A stretch of 12,863 nt of DNA, taken from contig JAOXYB010042048.1 of the NCBI GenBank assembly GCA_028565635.1, positions 1 to 12,863 of the forward strand. Reading direction: 5' to 3'. The DNA is from Phoronis ovalis (Eukaryota; Phoronida; Phoronidae). Positions 1 through 11,000 of the stretch are shown here, piece after piece. The notes under the pieces were generated by a model. It did not search any database. It saw nothing but the letters and a program-made list of their open reading frames with translations, and was not told the DNA's origin. The position numbers and the translations under genes were made by a program. How positions within the stretch are numbered: position 1 is the first letter of the stretch; each line of letters opens with the position of its first letter.

Positions 1-126
1 GGAGAACTGACCATATTTTTAGATGGGTATGTGCAGCCCAAACTCAAAATATCCACCCATTTTTAAGGATTTTGGTCCCAAAAATTGACCCAATTTTAGG
101 GTTTACCGTCACAAACAAGAAAATTG

Positions 127-1112
127 TTATGCAAATGAAAAATGTCAAAGATTCTTATCGGAATTTGACCTACTTCTCAAGGTCCCTTTGAAATGTCACC
201 TGGCCTAATACACCCATACACCCCACCTTCGAATCGTGCAGTCATCGCTTTGTCTGATGATCCGACAAAAACAAAAGCTATTATTGCGAGATAGCATCTT
301 GAGAATAGACATGGCCACCAGTCGGCCATCTTGAATGTGATCCATGTCGAAAGCATAGACGAACTGTATTTTGATCTGTATTTATCCTGTACCAAATATA
401 AAGCTGATAGGATAAAAACTGAAGCAGTTATTGCGCGACAAAGAAAGTGTTATGCGCAACAAAAATTGTCAAAGATTTGTGTCAACATTTGACCTACTTC
501 TCAAGGTCATTTTTTTGAAATGTCACCTGGCCTAATACGCCCTCCGACCCATGGGCTACGTGAATCCACCTTCGAATTGTCCAGTCATCGCTTCGTCTTT
601 CCCGAAATGGGCGCAACGTAACAAGCACTATCGGGGAAAAAACATGGCCACCAGTCGGCCATCTTGACAGCGATCCACATGGAAATTACAAACGATCTGC
701 ATTTTGACCTGAATTTACACTGTACCAAACATAAAGTTGACCGGATAAAAACTGAAGCAGCTATTGCGCGACAAAGAAAGTGTAACGCAACAAAAATTGT
801 CAAAGATTCGTGTCGACATTTGACCTACTTGTCAAGGTCATTTTGAAATGTCACCTGGCCTAATACGCCCACCAACCCATGGCCTTTGTGAATCCAACTT
901 CGAATCATCAAGTCATCTTTCCCGAAATGGGCGCAACATGAGGTGCACTCTCGGGAACAAACATGGCCACCAGTCGGCCATATTGGAAGTAATCGATGTA
1001 ATAAGTATAACGGACCTGCGCTTTGACCTGTATTTACCCTGTGCCGAATATGAAACCGATCGGGTAAAAACTGAAGCTGATATCGTGAGACAAAGAAAGT
1101 GTTACATACAAC
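127..1112. repeat. satellite: three tandem ~325-bp units
   Basis: Units run about 127-448, 449-781 and 782-1100, with the start of a fourth to ~1112. The spacing is directly measurable. ATGTCACCTGGCCTAATAC begins at 193, 520 and 848. ATGGCCACCAGTCGGCCAT begins at 311, 644 and 963. ACTGAAGC begins at 418, 751 and 1070. Units 2 and 3 are the most alike; unit 1 has diverged and lacks some indel-prone stretches. The open reading frames over it are not conserved between units, so it is non-coding. Each unit contains ATGGCC-N7-GGCCAT, a short imperfect palindrome. I do not recognise the family. Confidence 0.9.
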
Positions 1113-1137
1113 AACGACAACGCCTACACTACGACTA

Positions 1138-1169
1138 TATGCCCATCCACCACTATGTGGATGGGCATA
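1138..1169. repeat. perfect 13-bp inverted repeat (hairpin)
   Basis: Arms 1138-1150 (TATGCCCATCCAC) and 1157-1169 are exact reverse complements separated by six bases. It lies directly after the tandem repeat and may mark the edge of the element containing it. Confidence 0.85.
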
Positions 1170-1881
1170 AAAATGAAGTGACAAATAATATAATCAAGAA
1201 TACTATATTTCAGAATTTAAACAGTACCATTAAGTAAAGTTAACATTATTTTTAGTGTTAAAATCTCAGAAATTCTGTCATAATAATCCAATTTAAAATT
1301 GAAATACCTTGTTTGCATAAAGTTTGAAAGATGTCTTAGGAGTAATCACACTTTTATACAATTTTAAATTTGCAGCATTTATTTTGAGTCACCCTGCAGA
1401 TCTAAAAAATTGGGTTTTGGACTTCTAGAATTTTGCTTTGTTTACAAATTGTTAGTTTTAGAAGTTAACGCCCTTGCTTTATTGATTTTGACCAGATACA
1501 TAAATTACTTTTGTTAATGAATACAGGTAATACCAAAGTTTAGAGTGCCTAGAACAGCTCTAGTGGCAACTGCACACCAATCAATGTGGTTGCTAATAGT
1601 AGGGATTTACCCATAATATTTCTATCCAATTCAAGTCATTGTGAAATAAACATTAACTTACTTATCACTGTCTTCCTAGCAAAAGCTATTGAACTATATA
1701 ATTAATCCCTTAATTACCAGATTCTGCTTTACATGCAAAGTATTTAACTCAGATAATGTGAACACAATATGAATGAAACTGGCAAGCAAAAATATAGACT
1801 AAATCTATGTAGCAAACACCTCTGTCTAGAGTTTGTTTGCCAAAAGCGTTCACTGATAAATATTTGATTTTGTTTCCTTAC

Positions 1882-2028
1882 TTCTCGGAAGGTAGGTTTT
1901 CCTTTAAAAAATGCATGATTTCTGCTGTTAAGTGGCGGTTTAAACTTTGGCTGTATGAAAATACACCCCGCCGCTATGGCTTCTAATGGAGCTGGCCCTT
2001 CAAATGGAAAGCCAAGGCCAACAAATAT
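1882..2028 (-). CDS. MGAT5: MGAT5 exon E10: FVGLGFPFEGPAPLEAI
   Basis: The exon is 147 nt, exactly 49 codons, phase 0 at both ends. It encodes IFVGLGFPFEGPAPLEAIAA, then GCIFIQPKFKPPLNSRN and AFFKGKPTFRE. This is the best conserved part of the enzyme; human has LFVGLGFPYEGPAPLEAIANGCAFLNPKFNPP...GKPTLRE. It is the nucleotide-sugar binding signature of the C-terminal domain, and the Lys of PKF is kept. The acceptor is TTTTTACAG; the donor is GAA followed by GTAAGG. The next exon (human LTSQHPYAEVFIG) is not found in positions 1-1881, so the gene continues beyond the left edge. Confidence 0.96.
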
Positions 2029-5000
2029 CTGTAAAAAGTTAAAAGAAGCATTCCCCACTGTAGGAAAGAACAGTAGTAAACATCATGTTTTTATGTTCAT
2101 GGAAACCAAAATAAATCTATTAAACAGGTTAAAATAATATTCTTCAAAAGTAGTTAAACATCTGTAAATGATACGCAGGTTATAATCACATTTTGTCATA
2201 TGAGAACTTGTACATATGATAACTGCTGCTGTGCAGGTTTTCTGACAAAATCTTGCAAAATATGGTAATTTAAACTATCAACATATTGTAATATAAACAA
2301 CTGAACAGATGCCAATATCTTATAATCTTTTCCAGATATTTTGCAATACGTACCTTTGTTTGTCTTAATAATTTCTGTAATTCTATAGGTGTCAATATAT
2401 TGTGATTTATAATGTATGGAGGGATATACTTTGTTGTTTTACCACCATTTTCCATGAAAACAGTCGCATGAATGTCCATGAATTCATGTACTACATCCAA
2501 CAATTCCTGCTTACCCTGTAAATAGCAAGGTGCTAACTTTTATTCATTACGATTTTTGATTAGCTATCAATTGGAGTTTGAGTTTAATAATCTTTATGGG
2601 AATAAATGCAAGGATACCATGCACAACATATATTTATAGGTAAATTCAAATTCAGAAATTATGTCCAAGCATGTACACCTTTAAGTTTCCAGATTTTTGA
2701 GTGGGAGATTTGGCATTTTCAGAAAATTTTGTATAAAAAGCAATGGCAGAAAACATGCTTGCAACATTTTGCTTACTCAATAAATCATATGTTATCATTA
2801 ATCTATATTTTTGGATTAATTCATTACTTTTACTTTTTTTAACGTACTGTGTCCAAAGTCAGAAAAATACCTTCCAAAATTCTTCCCGCTTCCCGTAGAC
2901 TAGTGCCTGATTCTTTCTTTCTACATCTGTGAAATTATCAGACTGCGATATCACAAAACCCAAAAATGAATTATCTGGAGAATGAGCTAAAATAAATTCA
3001 TAAACATGTGATGTCATTCATGATGCAGTTCATCATATATTGCGAGTAAAACATCTCTTCAATAACTTATATTATATTTTATTTATTATTAAAGGGTATC
3101 CAATACTTTCATGTTCCTGAAAATTTTAGAAGAAGGAAGAAAAATAGTACAGACAAAAGTTTTGAAATTTGAAATCCTGCCATGCCATGTTATGGAGGTA
3201 TTTCAGACTTTCCTGTGCAACGCATAACATTTAATTAACGTTTCATGACACCTCATAAAAATCATAAGGTACCTCCAGATCTAAAGTCCAGCTAAGTTTT
3301 TGAGAAGCAAACAATACTCCCATTATGTGTTAAAATCAAATTGTGAATACCGTGAATAATCTTTGAGTTATTTATTAATGTTTTTTTTTTTATTTGCTAA
3401 AAACATTAAATTGATTATATTACCAAAATAATCATAACAAATTATTGCTACACATATAGTTAATACTATTACAAATTTTGATCTACTGGGTTTTCCCACA
3501 TGATATGCCTAAAGAATATTATAGGGTGTCTTGAAAAGCTAATTAAATTTCATACACTTCACACAATAGTTTGAAATACCATTATGACAGCTTGAATGTT
3601 TCAAAAATATCTATTTTGTGGATTTTTCAAGAATTTTTTTTAAACAATGACCAGTGTCTAGGTTAGCCTTAAACACTATCTAAGCCATCCTGCATTAACC
3701 ATCATACACTTTAATAATACATGGCATGTGACAGCAGTTATTCATATACTTATAAGATTTCTTATACATTTTCCTAATTTACGATTTCGTTTATTTTTTA
3801 TTACAATTATAGACTAGTGTATGTTTTACCAAGGCAACCAATTTGACATTGCTATTACAGTGCACTAACTTGTTAAGTAAGAATTGAGATTTCAACTTTT
3901 TTGTAAAAGAATGGAGAAATACAGGAACATTACTTCTGAAAACTTATAATGATTCAAGATCCCTGAATAGTAGATTGTCCTAACTTACCTCATATAACAG
4001 TTGTAAAGCAAAGTAACTTATCAACTTACGAAACATAGTAAAAAACTGTTGTGGATGAAGATTTTGTTTGCCCCATGACGTTGCAAGTTTATGCTTTTTT
4101 GCATATGGCTCAAAATTAAATGCTGGTTGGGTACCAAAGGAATCCACAACACGTAACAAACAACTGTAAAAATAATAAATATATACCTATTATCAAATTG
4201 TTCTTCTTGCAGTGCATATTTACTTTCCTCAAAGAAGCTTTGAATTCTGTTGCAAATTCTAAATGTGTAGTGCAGTATCTTAATGCGGCTTAAAGCTTAT
4301 CATACGAAAGCATGACTATATTTATTTTGTTGTTTTGTTTCAAAACAAAGTAAGACATTCAGTGAGTTGTAAACAACTCCCACAGCATACCTCCACCCAA
4401 GTTGAGAAGGTTGTACGCAACAGGTTAGGGACTTGGAAGTGGATTAACCAATTTTACTCAAGCCCGTTCAAAACTGATCACTATCACTAAATTCTATCAA
4501 TAAATCTATTAAAAAATTCTCCCAGATATAACACACTTTGTTTACTAGTAAATGTAAAACTATCAACTTCTAAATTCAATCCCGATAAATGCTGCACATG
4601 CTGTCTATTTTCAGGCAGTATGCCATAGTAAACGCATCGTTAACTTTGTCATTTTAGAGAACCTGTTAACAGGACAAGCTAATAAATTAGGTTAAAATTC
4701 ATGCAAAATCTGTTTAGTACATATTAAATTAAAGATTATGTGATACATAACTTATTTAAAAATAAGCTTAGCAACTTGATAATAAAACTTTTGCATCAGT
4801 TGAAACATGTTAAAATTACCAATACTGTGTTAAAGCACAAGAATATTAATGCCACCAAAACCATCAAAAACCAGTTTACAGTATACCCTATCCAATGAAG
4901 TTAGTTACATATTACTTTCTGACTTCTCAAATATCCTTGAAAATGCTGTGAATATATATAAGAATAGACAAAAAATTAGGTCCAGGTCAAAAGTCATCAG

Positions 5001-8000
5001 ATGCACATCCGATTTGAAAGGAACCGAGTCTCTATCAATCGTAGTTTTCAAGATATACATAAAACAGCTCATCTTTGACAGATGCCCAAGTCATGATATG
5101 TGATCCTAATTTTAAACAGCCATTACTTCCTTAACTGAGATATCCTGCTTATAGTGATTTTGACACGGTGCAACAGATACAGGATAAAAACCTCCACCAA
5201 TAAACTTACAACTGTGCAAAAATAACTATTTTAGACAGATCTACAAAATGATGCCTCAATTTTTTAAAATTTGCTTTTCAAATAATGACTGTCAGAATAT
5301 CTCCAGCTTTTGCATATGTTACTATACATGAGATCAGCAAAAACTGATGCATTTTTGTCAAACCTGATAAAATAGCAATGTATCCAAGTGTCTTTCACTA
5401 ATTTCATATTGTTTCAACAACTTTGATCTATGTTATCATGGACAATTAAAGTGAAAAACAGCAAAATTTGCTGGTGTTGCATTTAAAATCAGATACAAGT
5501 GCACAACAGAACCGCCGACCTGAATTTTCCATAACCATTCTTGACAACACGTTTAATCTGTAATATTCCCATGATATCAGTGTACACTAAGTCTATTGGG
5601 AATTCGTGCGACTGACAAACACTCTGTGCATTATCTTGTGCTAAAAGGTAGCTAAAAAGCAGAAACAGGAAGGAAAAATGAAAATAATGTTTACAAAAAA
5701 TTAATAAGTAACAGGAAATACAACAACTTTGAAATGAAAGCAGAAAATAGCATTAACTGGAAAACGGAAAGTTAAGGGTAGGGTGAGATAACCATGGTTA
5801 CTTGCTATCAAACTAAAAATCTAAAACATGCATTTAGATATCATTAGAAATATTGCTTCCATTTTAAAGTTGTATTCTAAACAATACTGACAAACCTTTT
5901 CTAACTTCAAGCTAACTTATTCTAGCTTTGCAACACTTTCAGATTTCAACCAATACAAAGCTACATTTCTTATCCACTTTCAATTTTTTTGTGTTTATTT
6001 GCTGACTCTTCAAATGTGAAGGAAAAGAAACAAGACAAAGTGATGATGTTTTTTTACTTCTATAAAACAATTACCTTTGGTTATCAAGCCTTATCAGTAT
6101 TGTTCAAGGTTTTCATGATCAAAAATGACTGGCCTCCTTTAACCTAATTTCCTATTTCAATAATACACTTACTTACTTACCTTACTAGATAAATAAGAAA
6201 TTAAAAATTAAAATAGTCCAGTCATTTAAAATAAAGAAAAGACTGCTAAACACATCAAACCAGAAATTTAAGTGAAGATGTCATGACAACCAACCTAAAC
6301 TGAATCATGTTCTGTTTTGTCAGCCTTTTGAGCTGTTTTAATCCAGTTATGTCTATATAAATCAGATCCAAGTAGGATATTGCATCTTTTGTTGGGCAGC
6401 TTTTCCACTGGCGGCCACCAAGCAAATTTCTTATGTAGCTATAGATAAACATCAATACCATATGCAAAATATGTTCACGTATAACTAGATACAATAAAAG
6501 TAAATGCATATGACCAAAGTTTAATATTTCAATAGCAGTTTTCTGGGGTATTTTGTACAATTTATATCACATTTGTTACACAAGCTAACTTTCGAAAAAA
6601 AAATCCAAATTTGATGTGACAGCTAGTGTTCTTTAACAATAAGTGAAAATAATACACGTTCTTAAAATTTACATTCATTAATTAAAATACCAAACATTGT
6701 TTAAACGTAAGGAGCACTTTTTTAATAAAAGCGACTACGACCTTATAACCTTTGTTTATATAAAATTTCATACAGTTCTGCAGCAGTGTTGCCCAAACAA
6801 CAGACAAAATATAGGTTGGGACAAGTTGAGTTCCAAAAGTTCCACTGAATCTCGAGTGCAGCAGCACAGGGGGTAAATGCTGACATACTTAAAGTAATAT
6901 GAAAAAGTGAAATTACGTGCCAAATGTTCAGCAGTGTACATATCAGATTTTAAATTATAAAGAAATTATAAGTTAATACATCCTCAGGGGATGTAAAAGA
7001 ACCACTGAGGATGACATGCACCCTGGCAGTGACCACCCTCAGTGCCCAGTATGGAGGTCGGCTTGGTGTTTATTTCTAATACGGCTAACTAGTCAATGAG
7101 ACCTCTTGCTTATAACCACAATTCATATAACAACGCACAGCTAGTTATTTAAATAGAATCTGCCGAGTACTGGAACACGGAAGAAGAAGAAATGATGGTT
7201 TTTATATCAAATGTGAACATGGTATAAAGAATACTAACTTTTGTAATTGATCTAGTTCACTGGTGATCTTGACATCATGTCCAAGAATATACAGGGATGT
7301 AATAAGATCACTCCATTGCACTAGCTCTCCTAGTGGTCCACCTGCAAACAGGAATTTACAAATTAGGTCAAAGTTATATCAATGTACAAACATCCAGACA
7401 TTGTTTTCTTTGAAGAAAAGAATTTATAAGTTAATACAACAGAGATCGAGAATAAATAAATATTTAAATGTAAAAAAATTCAAAGTATCTATGAAAAGTA
7501 AGTCACATTACAATATTTAAGAGCATAAGAGGCTACTGTTCACGTTATATATACCCTCAAAATACCCTCACAACACCTGTGCCAAAGTGAAAACAGGTAG
7601 ATACGTGGTATGAATCAAAACATTTTTCAATACACAATTTTTCACAAAACGTTAAAATCTAAACAGCTTTTTATCAAGTAAATTAGTAAATCAACTTTGT
7701 AAGAATTAGCCAAGAGTGATATTTTGCCATGAAAACTTCCCACCCAGATTTTTAACTTTTTTTGCGAGAAATTGTGTATTTAAATTCTATGTTGTTTTTA
7801 TTTTGGTAAAGGTGTTTTAGATGACATTTTCTTCTCCCAAAGTTATCATAAAATTTGATTCCTTATCCATTATGAAATGCACGGTATGATTCACATTACC
7901 TTTTCCTTGAAATTCTGTAATTCTAAAACCTGAAGCTTTACTCAACAAACCAAGATGTAAAATAATCTAGAACACAAGTTACAATAAAAGCTCAAAACAG

Positions 8001-11000
8001 TGCAGCAACCGAGTAAAAGTATTCCCCATAAATAAAACTATACATAGTAAGCCACTCACAAAAGTCCTGTACAATATTAGTAACCAGTAAAACCTCACGA
8101 AGAAACATATCGGTCATTTGTATTATTTTGTTTATGGGGAAAGTGTTAGCAGTGTAATATAAAAAGAATGCTATAGTTAACACATACATCAGAAACAAGT
8201 GCCTGTATCCATTGAATAACTATGACAAAATATCTAAGTAAAATGAGAGCTCCATATTGAAAACAAGTGGTATTTATTGCAAAAACATTTTAAAGTTGCT
8301 CTGAGAACTCTCTTCCTATGTTATAACATAGTTATCTAGCCTGTAACCACAGTTAAGTTCAAAGTTAGATAATAAATATTTTTTGAAAAGAGTTTGAAAA
8401 TCCTGTATATTGCAAACAATCAGGAAAGAAGCACTTGTTTCATTACATACCACAGTAAATAATGTGTTAACACTACATTTTGATACCTCTGCCTTGTGTT
8501 TCGCTGATATTAAATTTTGCAGCTCTGGACAACAGCCCTAGATGCAGTAACACCTATGGATGTAAATTATCTTATATGAACCAGAATGATTTTAAACAAG
8601 CCACAAAAACTGTGTGGTTAGGATGGGTCCATTTTGTACAATACATTTTTAAAAGAAGCTGCATTCACGCTTCTCACTTGGTGGTACCCGGGGATGGCAC
8701 CAGACATGATAACAATTACCAGTTAAACAGTGGACATCAATGTCGATGCTAAATAATTTCATGAGTATTCTTGAAACAAAAACTCATTTTCCTAGTGAGG
8801 ATGGTTTTAACCAGTCTCATTTGATTTCAGACTAAACACTTACCGAACTAATGGCATACAAATATTTGTATGTTATCACAAACAACAGTTGTTCATAATC
8901 TGCCAATATTTTCACAATTTGTTTGTAGTACAAAAACAAAATATGCATGGTGCTTTATTTCTGAAATGTGTGAGGAGATTGTAATCAACTCAAAATATAG
9001 CAGCTCAGGAAACTAAAACTATAAATTGAGTTATCAAGGCGTATGACTTCCACATAATTTCCACCAATTATCTTTTGGAATCTTACTCACATCTTAATGA
9101 AATGAATGTGACATCATGTTATCAAGAGGCAAGACTATGTTCAATGTGTACCTGTTTCTTTGTCCGTCTTACATTGTTTTTTTTCTTTAATTCTAGTGCA
9201 GCTTTCACCCACATGCTCCATGACGAGCTGATACGATTTCTTATAAAAGCATAGTTATGTCGATCTGCAGATGGATCATGAAGATAGTCTAGCAAAGGTT
9301 TGAGATTTAATTGGAATGTAGCCTATAAAAAGTTTCATTCGATTAGCATTCATCAATAAGAAATCCTTGAAGTATCAGACAATAAACAGATGATCTGTTT
9401 CAATATCATTACAACACTTCCAGAGTTATCTAAAAGAAGACTGATCCACAGTGGATAAATGTAACTATACTATATGGGTATGTCTTTTGTTTGGAAAGGA
9501 TTAATTTTAATACCCAAACACATAGTAAAGAAATTCCCTATCATTTTATTAAAATATTATATTGATTATGTAACTAAATTCACTGATGCTATTAAAAATG
9601 GTCGATAGGAAGACTGGTGAATATCGTTAAGTTGTTAAAATTATAAGTAATACAATCAGATCACAACGTTTCCACACAGGTTGCACCTTATGGTTTGTCA
9701 TAAAAAGTTAAGCTTTACATTTAAATAGCAAGTTTTGTGGAACTTGGCTAGTAACACAATTACTTACTGATTTAGTTTTATTGTTCACAGGCACCACTTT
9801 CTCCCTCCACGGTAAACGTGGGCACCAAGTTTCTACTTCACTGAGGTAAACAATGAATGAACAATCAGAACCATCAACCCCATAATGGGCATAACAAGGA
9901 TCAGACTTCCACATCCGACGCATATACTGCAAAATATCATATCTTTGTAGCAATCAGGAATGATTAATTCTGAGCATTGTCCTCAAAATTGAATGTTGTG
10001 TGAAATTCCTCTTAAGAAATCCAGTACGTGTACATTTTCATAATTGTCCAATAACGCTTTATTCTTGTGTTGCAGTCTTCGTATTTCTTCAGTTGGTCTG
10101 CTGGTGCTGCAACCGCAAGAGCTTGATTAATCACAACTGGATTTAGATCTTGTTCCTTTTGTAGAGTTTTTAGAAACTTCCAAATATTGGGATATGCTCC
10201 AATTGATGACAGAAATCTGCGATGCCACCTTCAACATCATTATTAGTATGCGGAAGGTCACTTTCCACTCTACCAAGTACATTTCACAGAAAATTTAGGA
10301 GGTCTATTGGCCTCGACGATGGGGGAATTCAATAAAATTATTTTCAAAATAATTTAATATTATTTCACTGTCATCTGTGAAATTTTCAGACAGCGTTTCA
10401 AATGCATCCGTACCCTTATCTCTTCTTCTGGCACATATGCCAAGGCAGGCAACATCCCAATGCACAATGCAAAGTCATTGTCATTCTTATAAGTATTCAC
10501 AAGCCCATTATCCTACACTTTATCATAAACACATTACAAGAGATGATAAAAACATCCTTTAACTGTGGTTCCTGGAAAAACTTCGGTTGCTGTCTAGCTA
10601 GATGGCATTTTATCGCACCATGTCGATCCAGTCTTAGTGAAATGTTTATAGTGATAAACATGTATTCCTGGTTTGTTTCAGCTCGGTCCTTAAGTTGGGT
10701 GTTAACTTAAAGAGTTAACTTAAAGATCTCCAAGGGCATATTGCATCATAAATCAGTTACCTTTATACCTACATGGATTCCAACAATTGGATTCCAAAAC
10801 CTTGATGTCAAAGCAGTTCTGTTCATCGGGTGTGCTTTATTGTACCTGTTTTTAAGTATGGCACTGATTATTGAATATTCACAAAAATTGAAATTTTATT
10901 TCAAGCCATTTAAAAATTATTGCTTAACTGGTAAATATTTCTGATAGGAAAAACTAATATAATTTTTACCTCTATTTTGCCTTCACATGATGGATATCTA

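Larger units (their letters stand above)
1..1881 (-). other. intron after E10, incomplete
   Basis: This is intron downstream of E10 in the transcript, running off the left edge. I searched it for the expected HPYAEVFIGRPHVW exon and saw nothing like it. Positions 1-126 have no recognisable content. Positions 127-1112 hold the tandem repeat and 1138-1169 the hairpin described separately. Positions 1170-1881 are plain AT-rich sequence. Confidence 0.75.
9927..10969 (-). other. intron E1-E2 (1043 bp) carrying a transposase remnant
   Basis: Bounded by the GTAAAAA donor of E1 and the TTTTGCAG acceptor of E2. Positions 9983-10617 are a decayed transposase fragment (separate entry). Short structures next to it are a hairpin at 10642-10661 (8-bp arms, ATGTTTAT) and an exact 13-bp tandem duplication GTTAACTTAAAGA at 10701-10726. 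Positions 10727-10969 hold nothing recognised. Confidence 0.88.

Noticed and set aside
585-1237. Overlapping ORFs of 60-129 codons on both strands over the left region
   Set aside because: They fall in the tandem repeat, are not conserved between units and show no known protein motif.
4849-5103. 84-codon plus-strand ORF in the E6b-E7 intron
   Set aside because: No recognisable domain, no splice signals tying it to another exon, and AT-rich composition like the intron around it.
5641-5651. Nearer TAG acceptor for E6b (giving an exon starting CACAAG)
   Set aside because: It would leave two bases before the first codon and clash with the phase of E5. The upstream acceptor CTTTTTAG fits the phase and has the better pyrimidine tract.
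6966-7438. 15-base match TTATAAGTTAATACA at 6966-6980 and 7424-7438
   Set aside because: Short and AT-rich with no extended similarity around it; probably chance.
8480-8752. 90-codon plus-strand ORF
   Set aside because: It is antisense to E4a and runs into intron; no recognisable motif.
8832-8948. 38-codon minus-strand ORF beginning at an ACCATG and ending at a perfect GTAAGT
   Set aside because: It is not similar to MGAT5, its phase does not fit between E3 and E4, and there is no convincing acceptor. Most likely chance.
10377-10710. Two overlapping plus-strand ORFs of 61 and 102 codons
   Set aside because: They are antisense shadows of the transposase remnant.
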